Source: Bacillaceae bacterium S4-13-56
Lineage (GTDB): Bacteria; Bacillota; Bacilli; Bacillales; JAWJLM01
DNA length: 64,000 nucleotides
Reading direction: 5' to 3'
NCBI GenBank assembly: GCA_040191315.1
Contig: JAWJLM010000011.1
Coordinates: 1-64,000 of the forward strand
Shown: positions 18,559 to 26,563 of the stretch, piece after piece
Numbering within the stretch: the first letter of the stretch is position 1
Layout of the letters: every line of letters starts with the position of its first letter
Notes under the pieces: model-generated
Told to the model about the DNA's origin: nothing
What the model saw: the letters and a program-made list of their open reading frames with translations, nothing else
Databases searched by the model: none
Made by a program: the position numbers and the translations under genes

Positions 18559-19047
18559 ATGAATGGAATTATTCAAATTAAAGGAAAAGTTAAATATCCG
18601 ATCACGTTAGACCCAAGTGTTTGGATTTTTGACGATCGAAAAGTACAATGGGAACAAGCTTTTCAATCCCTTCAGAAAGATGATGAGGATCAAACTGCAA
18701 AAAATTACGCAAAGCAGTTTAGCCAAGCCTTATATCAACAAAAATTAGACCCGCCAGTGAACCGAAGTCTTACGAATTTTGAAAAAAAACAGAGCCTTGA
18801 GGAATCATTTGTTATACCCATTAAACCTTTTCTTACTAATGCACAGCCTGAAGAATCCAAAGAAGCCTTACTAGACACAACATCAGGTAAAATCACTATT
18901 CCCTATTCAAGGTTAGTGGACTCCTTTTTACTTTTTGCAGTGAAAGGAAAACCTATTACAGATGAAGGGCCTGTCCATTTATATTTTGGAGACAAAAGCA
19001 ACTATGACACCCCTATAAAAGGGATTCAAAATATCATTTTTGAGTAA
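18559..19047 (+). CDS. ylaL: YlaL-like protein of unknown function
   Basis: A 162-residue soluble protein with no signal peptide or membrane segment. The N-terminal half reads IQIKGKVKYPITLDPSVWIFDDRK and is followed by a charged central region and a beta-rich C-terminus. Size and position between glsA and the phoH-like ylaK match YlaL of B. subtilis, which has no known function. The ribosome site GGGATGGTGG precedes the ATG. Assignment is mainly by synteny. Confidence 0.75.
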   Translation: MNGIIQIKGKVKYPITLDPSVWIFDDRKVQWEQAFQSLQKDDEDQTAKNYAKQFSQALYQQKLDPPVNRSLTNFEKKQSLEESFVIPIKPFLTNAQPEESKEALLDTTSGKITIPYSRLVDSFLLFAVKGKPITDEGPVHLYFGDKSNYDTPIKGIQNIIFE

Positions 19048-19320
19048 ATAAAGAAGATTCCTCATTTATCCCGCATGACGGTAGCTAACCATGAAGCAAG
19101 CTTCACAAACAAGGATGAAAAATTAATGTTTTATTTTCATGGGAGTAATACCCTCCCCTCAATAAGTGAAACGAAAAGAGTAGGCGAGGGATAAACTCTC
19201 CGTAAATGTCCGATTGGTTCAATGTCCTTTAGGTCACACCCTTGGGTGCTAACAATCAGTGGGGGACCCCCACTGATTGAAGTTTCACTTTTATCCTGAG
19301 GAATCACCTTTTTGGCTACG
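19048..19320 (+). repeat. R2 repeat, full copy with internal module
   Basis: The longest R2 copy in direct orientation. In order: left hairpin region (CCCGCATGACGG), module M (19085-19145, CATGAAGCAAGCTTC to ATGTTTTATTTTCATGGGAG, described in parts), a middle P segment (AGTGAAACGAAAAGAGTAGG, GATAAACT), GTAAATGTCCGATTGGTTC, and a right end with a perfect 12-bp palindrome (19254-19265 with 19267-19278). It is flanked by GATTCCTCA and TGAGGAATC, as if inserted into the loop of a terminator between ylaL and ylaK. Confidence 0.8.
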
Positions 19321-19323
19321 CTC

Positions 19324-20652
19324 TCATAGCAAGTCTGCTGCCATTTGAGCTAATTCAGATCTTTCTCCCTTTACCATGGTTATGTGGCCACTTAAACGCT
19401 GATTTTTGAATTTTTCAACAACATGCATTAATCCATTATTATATTCATCCAAATAAGGATGATCTATTTGCTGCGTATCCCCTAATAAAACTACCTTACT
19501 CCCCTCACCAACTCTGGTGAGAATAGTTTTAACTTCATGTTTGGTTAAGTTCTGAGCCTCATCAATCAGAATCAGTTGCTCTGGTATACTTCGACCCCTA
19601 ATATAAGTCAACGCTTCAATCTGAATAGATCCCATTCCTGATAATATGGCATCCAATTCTTCACTCTTTTTTACATTAAATAAGAATTCAAGGTTATCAT
19701 ATATTGGCTGAATCCACGGTCTTAATTTTTCCTCTTTTTCTCCAGGAAGGTAACCAAGATCTTTGCCCATTGGGACGACTGGGCGAGCCACTAATAACTT
19801 TTTAAATAAGCGCTGATCTTCAATTTGCATTAATCCAGCTGCTAAAGCTAAAAGTGTTTTTCCCGTTCCCGCTTTTCCTACCATAGTAACTAGAGGAACA
19901 TCTTCAGAAAGTAATAACTCCAAAGCCATTAATTGTTGAACATTTCTTGGCTTTATTCCCCAAATGGGTTCCTGTCCAATTTTTAATTTTACAATTCGAT
20001 CTTTGTTAGCAGAGACCCTTCCTATAGCAGATTGCGAGGAATTAAATGAATTTCTCATAATGATAAATTCATTTGGGAAAATATAGGGATGGTCTTTTAT
20101 ACTTGTGGAAAGAAATCCATTAGTAAAAAAAGTTGTAAAGTCTTGTTCGGAAACGCTCCACTCTTGGAATCCAGAAAACGAAACATCTTCTTTTACCGCA
20201 CGTTCATTTAAGAAATCCTCTGCTTTTAAACCAACAGCCTCTGCTTTAACTCGCATGAGAATATCCTTAGATACAAGAATGACCTGACGTTGTGTGTTTA
20301 ATTGCTTTTCTTCTTCTTGTAGGTTAATTGCAACAGCAAGTATTCGATTATCATTTGTCTTTTCATCAAATACATTTGTGAATTTTTTGAAGGAACGATG
20401 GTTGAGTTCAATTTTTAAATTTCCTCCATTTTCTAATTGGACTCCCTGATGTAAATTCCCCCTTTGGCGTAATTTGTCAATCAGTCGTGATACGTATCGA
20501 GCATTATGCCCAAGTTCATCCATTTGTCTTTTTTTCGAGTCCACTTCCTCTAAAACAATGGCAGGTATAATGACTTCGTGCTCATCGAACGAAAAGATAG
20601 ACAGCGGATCCTGAAGTAGTACATTAGTATCAAGAACATATAGTTTTTTCAA
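19324..20652 (-). CDS. ylaK: PhoH2-type protein: PIN domain plus PhoH ATPase
   Basis: A 442-residue fusion. The N-terminal PIN ribonuclease-like domain (about 1-140) has acidic residues in LDTNVLLQDP, EEVDSKK and ILAVA. The C-terminal PhoH ATPase (about 220-442) has Walker A GKAGTGKTLLALA and Walker B LIDEAQNL, plus VVLLGDTQQID. Such proteins have been described as RNA helicase/ribonucleases. It corresponds to ylaK of B. subtilis and faces ylaJ across a divergent promoter region; the ribosome site is AGGAGGTCACTC. Confidence 0.93.
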   Translation of the reverse strand: MKKLYVLDTNVLLQDPLSIFSFDEHEVIIPAIVLEEVDSKKRQMDELGHNARYVSRLIDKLRQRGNLHQGVQLENGGNLKIELNHRSFKKFTNVFDEKTNDNRILAVAINLQEEEKQLNTQRQVILVSKDILMRVKAEAVGLKAEDFLNERAVKEDVSFSGFQEWSVSEQDFTTFFTNGFLSTSIKDHPYIFPNEFIIMRNSFNSSQSAIGRVSANKDRIVKLKIGQEPIWGIKPRNVQQLMALELLLSEDVPLVTMVGKAGTGKTLLALAAGLMQIEDQRLFKKLLVARPVVPMGKDLGYLPGEKEEKLRPWIQPIYDNLEFLFNVKKSEELDAILSGMGSIQIEALTYIRGRSIPEQLILIDEAQNLTKHEVKTILTRVGEGSKVVLLGDTQQIDHPYLDEYNNGLMHVVEKFKNQRLSGHITMVKGERSELAQMAADLL

Positions 20653-20766
20653 AATGAGTGACCTCCTGATTGGATTTCGTCATTCATCCTTGCTAATCCA
20701 TTTATATGATGAAACGCATAAAGATAGAAGGTTCATTACAAAATAAACAAAAAGGAGGTTTGACTA

Positions 20767-21357
20767 ATGTACTTTAAATATATAAGTATTTTGATGCTGT
20801 CTATGCTTCTTATTGCATGTCAGCAGAACGATGAAAATCAAGCAACGAATGAAGAAATACGAGACAACGGTATGATTCATGTGAAAAATTCTGATCCAAT
20901 TGAACGTGAGGAATTATCTAACCAAGAGATTGCGGATCGATTAGCTAACATAGCAGACCGTATGCCTGATGTTGACCGTGCTACCGCCATAGTAGCAGGG
21001 CCCTATACAGTTGTAGGAATTGAAGTAGATAAGGATTTTGATCGTTCGAAGGTAGGATCGATCAAATATACAGTAGCGGAAGCTGTCCATAAAGATCCTT
21101 ATGGTCGTGAGGCGATTGTAGTAGCCGACCCAGATGTGGTAGAGAGAGTGGAGCATATGGGAGACAAAATGGCTCAAGGCCATCCTGTACAAGGAATTAT
21201 TGATGAGCTCTCAGCCCTTGTAGGTAGAATCATGCCAGAAGTACCCGTTCCCGAACAACCTCAAGAGCCCAATCAAAATAAAGAATCACTTCCTGAAGAT
21301 CAAGAAGAAAATTTAGATAACATTCAAGAAGACCAATCTAATCAACAAATGGAATAA
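20767..21357 (+). CDS. ylaJ: YlaJ/YhcN-family sporulation lipoprotein
   Basis: A 196-residue lipoprotein with a short signal peptide and lipobox LLIAC (Cys18). The body (about 50-150) carries the YhcN/YlaJ pattern (IADRLANIADRMPDVDRATAIVAG split here, TVVGIEVD, YGREAIVVADPD). The tail is proline- and acid-rich. Family members sit in the inner spore membrane or germinosome region and affect germination or outgrowth. AAAGGAGG precedes the start. It forms a single-gene unit divergent from ylaK. Confidence 0.9.
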   Translation: MYFKYISILMLSMLLIACQQNDENQATNEEIRDNGMIHVKNSDPIEREELSNQEIADRLANIADRMPDVDRATAIVAGPYTVVGIEVDKDFDRSKVGSIKYTVAEAVHKDPYGREAIVVADPDVVERVEHMGDKMAQGHPVQGIIDELSALVGRIMPEVPVPEQPQEPNQNKESLPEDQEENLDNIQEDQSNQQME

Positions 21358-21358
21358 G

Positions 21359-21500
21359 AAAAGCGCAAGCACCCTTCGAAACAAAAAAATCATTTGTTTC
21401 TGCGAAGAAGATCTAAGTAGCTTTCCTTACTGCGATTCCCAGTAGCAAAATTAAGATAAACTCTTCCCGCTGAAGCTAGACAGGTTTTATACTTTCCTTT
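21359..21500 (+). repeat. R1 repeat, copy 4 (divergent)
   Basis: An R1 copy that keeps the opening GAAACAA/TTGTTTC hairpin and the GAAGCTAGACAG tail. Its centre has diverged: the first GATTACTCG reads GATTCCCAG and the second is not recognisable. Confidence 0.75.
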
Positions 21501-21503
21501 TGA

Positions 21504-21540
21504 AGAAGGAGTCGATTTAATCATCGACTCCTTCTTTTTA
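21504..21540. terminator. Bidirectional terminator, ylaJ and the split-barrel gene
   Basis: GAAGGAGTCGAT and ATCGACTCCTTC form a 12-bp perfect stem with a 6-nt loop, followed by five T residues on the plus strand. Confidence 0.88.
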
Positions 21541-21993
21541 AACAATCTTTAAGGCCTCCATAACTTGACTATCCAAATTTGATGCCGCATTCAAATCATA
21601 TGTTTTTTCATATTCCGGACCACTGGTTATCTTTGATCCATAAAACATAACATCACGCACCTCGTCAATTTCGACTTCTACTTTCGCCAACTTTAATGGA
21701 ATTCCTTTCATTTTTTCAAATACCACTTTGGCTCGCCCACCTATTGAATAGGTCGACCCATCTCCAATCAATGTGAAAGTTACATTTGTATTATGTAATA
21801 TATTGGTTAAAATCCTGGAACGATTATCCACAGCAAACACCAAGGTATTTGGAGTAGGTGCATAAATCCAACTTATCGCATTCATCATTGGTATATTTTT
21901 TTCAAAATCAATCGTTGACAATAACATATATCTTTCCGCTTGAAGAAGACTGAATTGACTTTCATTCAATTTATTTTCTACTTGATTCGGCAT
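21538..21993 (-). CDS. Pyridoxamine 5'-phosphate oxidase-like split-barrel protein
   Basis: A 151-residue protein with the FMN-binding split-barrel pattern: LLSTIDFEKNIPMMNAISWIY, LVFAVDNRSRILTNILHNTNVTFTLIG (split by position) and SIGGRAKVV. This family binds flavin or related cofactors and is often an oxidoreductase of unknown substrate. No clear pyridoxamine phosphate active site can be identified by eye, so biosynthetic PNPOx activity is not claimed. It is a single gene convergent with ylaJ. Confidence 0.75.
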   Translation of the reverse strand: MPNQVENKLNESQFSLLQAERYMLLSTIDFEKNIPMMNAISWIYAPTPNTLVFAVDNRSRILTNILHNTNVTFTLIGDGSTYSIGGRAKVVFEKMKGIPLKLAKVEVEIDEVRDVMFYGSKITSGPEYEKTYDLNAASNLDSQVMEALKIV

Positions 21994-22107
21994 ATAAATG
22001 CCTCCTTCCTCTTAATTCGGATCTTTTACAATTTCGTGTTATAATTATATCAATTGAATCGATTGTGTTCCAATATTGACTTAGCCTATATATCAGAGGT
22101 GAAAAAA

Positions 22108-22311
22108 ATGCGTGTTAAATGTTTATTATGTGATGAAGTAGAATCTATAAATGGTAGTTCTTTACAAGCAAAAAAATTAAGAAGTCTTCGAACTTTTTTT
22201 TATCTATGCCAAACATGTAATGACAGAATCGGTGAAAAAACTAAAGTTCGCAAGGCTACTGGACAATTCCGAGAATATAGAGAAAAGAAAAACGATCCGT
22301 ATATAAGCTAA
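22108..22311 (+). CDS. ylaI: YlaI-like zinc-ribbon protein
   Basis: A 67-residue basic protein with two CxxC knuckles (KCLLCDEV and YLCQTCND) about 30 residues apart, typical of a small zinc ribbon. Size and neighbourhood match YlaI of B. subtilis, which has no known function. The ATG at 22108 follows AGAGGTGAAAAAA; the frame extends upstream without a ribosome site. A strong terminator follows directly. Confidence 0.85.
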   Translation: MRVKCLLCDEVESINGSSLQAKKLRSLRTFFYLCQTCNDRIGEKTKVRKATGQFREYREKKNDPYIS

Positions 22312-22338
22312 CCGGGCCATATAGGCCCGGTTTTTTTT
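22312..22338 (+). terminator. Terminator after ylaI
   Basis: CCGGGCC-ATATA-GGCCCGG followed by eight T residues, directly after the stop codon. Confidence 0.93.
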
Positions 22339-22375
22339 CGTAAGACAGTATAAAATCTATCTTATCTCAGTTTTT

Positions 22376-22589
22376 TCCAGAGTAATCACAATAGCCAATT
22401 CGACTCTAGTCGATAAAGTCAACATCCTTGAAGAAGGTTCGGTAAAAAAAGCGACATCGTGTAGGGACTGTGATTACTCGTCCCACCGAAATGATTCGCA
22501 ACGCCTACGTGACCCACAAGAGATGCTTCTAAGAATTTACTTCGCAGAAATAAGTGATTTTCTTGTTTCGAAGGGCGCTTGCGCTTTTC
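22376..22589 (-). repeat. R1-related composite repeat, reverse orientation
   Basis: The right part (22525-22589) is the reverse of the R1 opening (GCGCAAGCGCCCTTCGAAACAAG in parts, with the GAAACAAG/CTTATTTC hairpin). The left part (about 22410-22480) matches, in reverse, the segment at 28405-28480: GATGTCGC, ACCGAACCT, GATGTTGACTT and GACTCTAGTCGA. So R1 can carry an extra conserved module. No ORF seen. Confidence 0.75.
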
Positions 22590-22877
22590 TTATTCATTAT
22601 AATTTTTAAATTTGTGTGGTTCTTTTTTAATTTGATCATTAATTAATTCAATGAGTTCTGATGGAAAACGCAGTTTTCTTTCCTCATTTTCTTTTGTACA
22701 AGTTACAAAGTATAGGTCTTCTTCTTTTTTAACTTCTATGTTTTTCACTTTTTGCTCTTCGATTAGGAGCTTTTTAAAAAATTGAGCGGTCTCCTGTGCC
22801 GAGTGGTCGTCTGGTCTATCATCAGCGACTAACTGGATAGATAACCAATTGTATACCGCATCTTGTAATGATTGCAC
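22590..22877 (-). CDS. Small conserved-looking protein of unknown function
   Basis: About 95 residues, not recognised. It is soluble and charged, with predicted alternating helices (ETAQFFKKLLIEEQKVKNIEVKKEE, split) and a short beta hairpin (DLYFVTCTKENEERKLRF). The GTG at 22877 sits seven bases after GGGGG; the ATG at 22883 is only one base from it. It lies 15 bases after ylaH on the same strand, so it is probably co-transcribed with it. Confidence 0.7.
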   Translation of the reverse strand: MQSLQDAVYNWLSIQLVADDRPDDHSAQETAQFFKKLLIEEQKVKNIEVKKEEDLYFVTCTKENEERKLRFPSELIELINDQIKKEPHKFKNYNE

Positions 22878-22892
22878 AATCATTCCCCCTTG

Positions 22893-23237
22893 TTAAATAC
22901 TTGTCTTTTCTTGCTTCTCCCTTTCCCTGTGTAGGCGGAATCGATATATTCCAAGGAAAACAGCTGATCCTAATAATCCTTCAGCTATCGGTAATGTTAA
23001 GCCTAGAGGGACAGTTAAAAATAGGCACCCTATAACTAACACTAAATATACAACTGCCGATTTTAACAAAGGTAACTTTTTTGCAAATCCAAGTTTGTAG
23101 GTAATAATTGCAGAAACTAAAATTACTAAATACAAAACAAATGCTCCTAGAATTAATTCACCTTCAAAATATTGAAAAACAGTGCGAGCAACTGGCCATA
23201 AATCATCAGGTGTAGTGATTGCGTTCGACGAATCCAT
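22893..23237 (-). CDS. ylaH: YlaH-like membrane protein
   Basis: A 114-residue protein with three to four predicted membrane helices (about 28-48, 56-78 and 82-100) and a charged C-terminal tail (RFRLHREREKQEK). Size, topology and position fit YlaH of B. subtilis, which has no known function. AAAGGAGAG precedes the ATG. In B. subtilis typA lies between ylaF and ylaH; here the two are divergent neighbours. Confidence 0.8.
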   Translation of the reverse strand: MDSSNAITTPDDLWPVARTVFQYFEGELILGAFVLYLVILVSAIITYKLGFAKKLPLLKSAVVYLVLVIGCLFLTVPLGLTLPIAEGLLGSAVFLGIYRFRLHREREKQEKTSI

Positions 23238-23368
23238 ACTGACTCTCCTTTAATATTCTATACATCCACCTTATCATACTAAAAATATAAAGAAAAATCA
23301 CGTGAAAATGTAAATCAAATCTAGTATAGTTAATAATTGAGTAAATAAATTTAAAAAGGGAGAATGTT

Positions 23369-23545
23369 ATGAAAAAAATACAAATAACACCTTTGATTCT
23401 AGCGTTTCTAGTTATTATCAGCTTTTCTATAGTTGGAGTAACCATTGCCTATCGAAGTATTCTTTGGTCTAGCTTCTTTTTACTTGTAGGGTTTGGAGTT
23501 ATGGGATATGGAATGGGCCAAAAAAGGAAAACCTCAAAAAGATAA
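23369..23545 (+). CDS. ylaF: YlaF-like small membrane protein (DUF5325 type)
   Basis: A 58-residue ORF starting MKKIQITPLILAF with two predicted membrane helices (about 7-25 and 33-50) and a basic C-terminus (KRKTSKR). AAAGGGAGAATGTT precedes the ATG. Size and order next to ylaH and suhB match YlaF of B. subtilis. It ends inside a bidirectional terminator shared with suhB. Confidence 0.85.
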   Translation: MKKIQITPLILAFLVIISFSIVGVTIAYRSILWSSFFLLVGFGVMGYGMGQKRKTSKR

Positions 23546-23575
23546 TCCATCGTTACACCGATGGATTGTCTTTTA
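23541..23575. terminator. Bidirectional terminator, ylaF and suhB
   Basis: AATCCATCG at 23544-23552 pairs with CGATGGATT at 23559-23567, with extra GA/TC pairing outside. It overlaps the stop region of both convergent genes. Confidence 0.75.
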
Positions 23576-24371
23576 ACTGAATGTACTGCTCCGTAATTTC
23601 TTTGTGTATCGAAGGATGACTTGAAACGATTGAATTATTACCCTCCAAAGAGATGGCTGATCCATCTGCTCTAGAAGTAATGCCTCCAACTTCTTCCACG
23701 ATCACAATACCAGCCGCTATATCCCATGGTGCCAACTTCATAGTTACATATCCGTCCATTATACCTTCTGCCAGATAAGCAAATTCTAACGCGGCGGAAC
23801 CGTATGATCTTGTGCCCCTCACATCTTTGATCAGTTTTTGAATCGATTCATGTTCAACTCTCCAATTTTCGGTAGCCCAAAATCCATTAATCCCTAGTAT
23901 AGATTCCTTTAGTTTTCTTTTACCAGAAAACCTTCCTAAAGGACTTCCATTTTTAAAAGCCCCAGCGCCTTTTCTTGCTTCATAAAGAACATCTGACATA
24001 ACGTCATAAATTAACCCAATCATACCTACTCCGTCGTGATAGACACCAACCGAAATGGCAAAGTTTCGTTTTTGGTGTACAAAGTTGATAGTCCCATCAA
24101 TAGGGTCAATAAACCAAACAGTTCCAGACAAGGTTGCTTCCTGGTCTCCAAAACCTTCTTCACCAATGATTTTATGACTCGGATAAGAGTCTCTTATTTT
24201 ATTTACAAAAAACTCCTCTGTGGATTTATCTATCTCTGTAACAAGGTCATTAGCATTAGATTTAGTTTCAATAAGCATCGGCTTATCTAGAGAGTCTCGG
24301 ATAGCCCCACCTGCTTCATATACCCATTTTTTTGCTTGCTCATGAATAGATTCAAAATTTTTGTCTATCAT
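23553..24371 (-). CDS. suhB: Inositol monophosphatase family protein
   Basis: A 272-residue Mg-dependent phosphatase of the IMPase family. Metal-site motifs are GEEGFGD, WFIDPIDGTINFVH and LAPWDIAAG. It probably hydrolyses inositol 1-phosphate or a related sugar phosphate. It corresponds to yktC (suhB) beside yktB in B. subtilis. The ATG at 24371 follows AAAGGAGTCAAG; the longer frame to 24428 has no ribosome site. Confidence 0.92.
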   Translation of the reverse strand: MIDKNFESIHEQAKKWVYEAGGAIRDSLDKPMLIETKSNANDLVTEIDKSTEEFFVNKIRDSYPSHKIIGEEGFGDQEATLSGTVWFIDPIDGTINFVHQKRNFAISVGVYHDGVGMIGLIYDVMSDVLYEARKGAGAFKNGSPLGRFSGKRKLKESILGINGFWATENWRVEHESIQKLIKDVRGTRSYGSAALEFAYLAEGIMDGYVTMKLAPWDIAAGIVIVEEVGGITSRADGSAISLEGNNSIVSSHPSIHKEITEQYIQLKDNPSV

Positions 24372-24482
24372 TAACTTGACTCCTTTGTTATTAGTTCCAT
24401 TCTGATTACCTTTAATAATATGTACCAAAAAAAACTTTTTTGATCAAATAATACAATTTGTATCATCTATAAGCCTGATTAA

Positions 24483-24511
24483 TTGGGACAAGATGCAGCC
24501 TATGATAAAAT
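24483..24511 (+). promoter_or_regulatory. SigA-type promoter of yktB
   Basis: TTGGGA at 24483-24488 and TAAAAT at 24506-24511 are 17 bp apart, 24 bp upstream of the start, with AAGGAGG in between. Confidence 0.55.
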
Positions 24512-24535
24512 ATAGTTCAAAAAGGAGGTAGAAAA

Positions 24536-25159
24536 ATGTCGATACAAGGATTTAATAAAGACGATTTTTCCGCTTTTTATATTGATGGATTAGACGAAAG
24601 AATGGCAGCTATACAGGAAAGAATTCAGCCTAAATTCAAGGTTCTTGGGGAAAACTTAACCAATTACTTAAGTGAAGCTCTGAATCAAGAAATGTATTTA
24701 CATATCGCAAAGCATGCTAGGCGCTCTGTTAATCCTCCAAAAGATACTTGGCTAGCTATTGCACATAATAAAAGAGGTTATAAAAAACACCCTCATTTCC
24801 AGCTTGGTTTATTCGATGATCATCTCTTTATCTGGCTCGCTTTTATTTATGAATTACCCCAAAAGGAAAACACAGCAAGGGCTTTTTTAGAGCATTTAGA
24901 GGATGTAAAGAAGACCATACCTTCTCATTATATGATCTCGTTAGACCATACACAAAAAGAAGCAAAACCAGTATCGGATTTTGATTTAGAAAAAGGATTG
25001 ATACGTTTTAGAGATGTAAAAAAAGGAGAATTTCTAGTTGGTCAACATATAAGTTCTGATGACCCTCTCGTCCAAAATGGAGAAAAACTGGATGAAATCG
25101 CAAAAGAAACTTATAATACTCTGTTACCATTATATAGAATGTCCTTAACCGTAGAATAA
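24536..25159 (+). CDS. yktB: YktB family protein (UPF0637/DUF1054)
   Basis: A 207-residue soluble protein with the DUF1054 pattern: FNKDDFSAFYIDGLDERMAAIQERIQPKF near the start, HARRSVNPPKDTWLAIAHNKRGYKKHPHF in the middle (each shown in part), and PHFQLGLFDDHLFIWLA. Function is unknown. It keeps its B. subtilis place next to suhB (yktC). AAAAGGAGGTAG precedes the ATG. Confidence 0.88.
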   Translation: MSIQGFNKDDFSAFYIDGLDERMAAIQERIQPKFKVLGENLTNYLSEALNQEMYLHIAKHARRSVNPPKDTWLAIAHNKRGYKKHPHFQLGLFDDHLFIWLAFIYELPQKENTARAFLEHLEDVKKTIPSHYMISLDHTQKEAKPVSDFDLEKGLIRFRDVKKGEFLVGQHISSDDPLVQNGEKLDEIAKETYNTLLPLYRMSLTVE

Positions 25160-25176
25160 GCAAAAGAACATTCAAT

Positions 25177-25333
25177 GACTAGAAAAACTGGCTTATCGTT
25201 AAAGGGATTCTTGAAAGCGTATTTTACTTTCTTAGAAGCCCCTTGTACTCTTGAGTTGAGTGCAAGTCCTAATGGCGAAAGCCTTAGTTTTACTTATGCT
25301 ATCACAACTAAGTTATAAATTCTGAAAGTAAAA
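25177..25333 (+). repeat. R3 structured repeat, copy 1
   Basis: First of three full R3 copies (others at 48.40 and 50.20 kb, a fragment at 28.36 kb). Landmarks: TATCGTTAAAGGGATTCTTG, CGTATTTTACTTTC, GAGTGCAAGTCCTAATGGC, a GGC-GAAA-GCC tetraloop hairpin, ACTAAGTTATAAATT and CTGAAAGTA. It follows yktB. Confidence 0.8.
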
Positions 25334-25338
25334 TCAAA

Positions 25339-25360
25339 GAGGCCTTATTGGCCTCTTTTT
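25339..25360. terminator. Terminator hairpin downstream of R3
   Basis: AGAGGCC-TTATT-GGCCTCT followed by four T residues on the plus strand. It can serve yktB and also the short remnant on the opposite strand. Confidence 0.75.
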
Positions 25361-25436
25361 ACATTTTAATTTTCGTTTGAGAATCTTCTTTAGCTTTTTT
25401 CACCACTGGAAAAGCCGCATATCCAGAATCCTGTTC
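25359..25436 (-). pseudogene. Possible remnant or frameshifted micro-ORF after the flavoprotein gene
   Basis: On the minus strand an open frame of 25 codons reads EQDSGYAAFPVVKKAKEDSQ and further to a TAA, ending at a terminator. It has no ATG, GTG or TTG in frame. One extra G at 25436 would create a TTG start seven bases after AAGGGAG. It may be a small gene with a one-base deletion, or chance. Not recognised. Confidence 0.3.
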
Positions 25437-25452
25437 AAAATAACACTCCCTT

Positions 25453-26409
25453 TTAAAGATGGCTCATTCGATGCTTAATATCATCTGCTTCTGTTTTTAT
25501 CCTATTAAAAAGTTCTTGCACAGTAGGAATATCGTGGATTCTGGACACTACTTGACCAGCCCATGCAAACCCCTCTTCTTCTAAACCGTCATAAATAAAT
25601 CTTTTATTAGCTTTCCCACTAATATAGTCCTTTAACTCCTCATAGCCTAAATCTCTTTTTTCCATATCTAGAATTTTCTCAGTCCATGAATTTTTCAACG
25701 CTCTCGCGGGAGTACCTAATGTTCTCTTAATAACTGTAGTGGCATCAGAATCCGCCTCGATTATTCGTTTTTTATAATGCTCGTGGGCATGTACACACTC
25801 CTTTGTTGCTATGAATCTTGTGCCCATCTCTACACCTTCTGCACCTAATGCTAGAGCAGCCATTAATCCTCTTCCGTCTGATATCCCGCCTGAAGCGATC
25901 ACTGGTATTTGGACAGCATCAACAACTTCTGGGGTTAAAATAAATGTGCCTAAGTCACTTCTACCTAAGTGTCCTCCGCCTTCATACCCTACCACCATGA
26001 CCGCATCAGCTCCTAATTGTTGCGCTTTGATGGCTTGTCTTTTAGCTGCAACAAGTACTAATGCTTTTATTCCTTTAGGCTTAACCATATCTAGAATCGG
26101 TTTTGGATTCCCTCCAGTTATTGAAACAATTTCCACACCTTCTTCTATAGCAACATTGACCATATCTTCAAAAGGCCGACGTCCTTGTCCTATGGCAAAA
26201 TTCACACCGAATGGATTAGTTGTTTTATTCTTTACTTGATGAATTTCCTTGCGTAATTCCTCTGGGTCAGGTAGACTCATAGCAGTAATTTGCCCCAATC
26301 CACCTGCATTCGAAACAGCTGCTGCTAATTCAGCATAAGCCAAATAGGCCAATCCACCTTGAATGATGGGAAATTGGATATTCAAGAGCTCGGTAATTTT
26401 AGTTTTCAT
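25453..26409 (-). CDS. Nitronate monooxygenase-like FMN oxidoreductase
   Basis: A 318-residue TIM-barrel flavoprotein of the 2-nitropropane dioxygenase/enoyl-ACP reductase (FabK-like) family. Visible motifs are PIIQGGLAYLA at the N-terminus, the VVGYEGGGHLGR phosphate/flavin loop with the family histidine, VIASGGISDGRGLMAALALGA (split) and EMGTRFIA. Substrate could be alkyl nitronate or an enoyl thioester; this cannot be resolved by eye. It lies divergent from speA. GGGAGAGG precedes the ATG. Confidence 0.88.
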   Translation of the reverse strand: MKTKITELLNIQFPIIQGGLAYLAYAELAAAVSNAGGLGQITAMSLPDPEELRKEIHQVKNKTTNPFGVNFAIGQGRRPFEDMVNVAIEEGVEIVSITGGNPKPILDMVKPKGIKALVLVAAKRQAIKAQQLGADAVMVVGYEGGGHLGRSDLGTFILTPEVVDAVQIPVIASGGISDGRGLMAALALGAEGVEMGTRFIATKECVHAHEHYKKRIIEADSDATTVIKRTLGTPARALKNSWTEKILDMEKRDLGYEELKDYISGKANKRFIYDGLEEEGFAWAGQVVSRIHDIPTVQELFNRIKTEADDIKHRMSHL

Positions 26410-26563
26410 AAAAACCTCTCCCTTAGCTTTTTTTCATTTTTATATTGAATGTTTTTCTTGAATGTACGAAGGGTATTGTAACAAACTAGTCATAAGATAT
26501 TCTTTTTGCTATAATTCTTTTGTTTATCAATAAAATTTTTAGAGATTAAGAGGTGTTTTGATT

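Noticed and set aside
23206-23445. 79-residue ORF on the minus strand
   Set aside because: It overlaps ylaF on the other strand and the ylaH start region, has an odd Phe/Ile-rich composition and no ribosome site.
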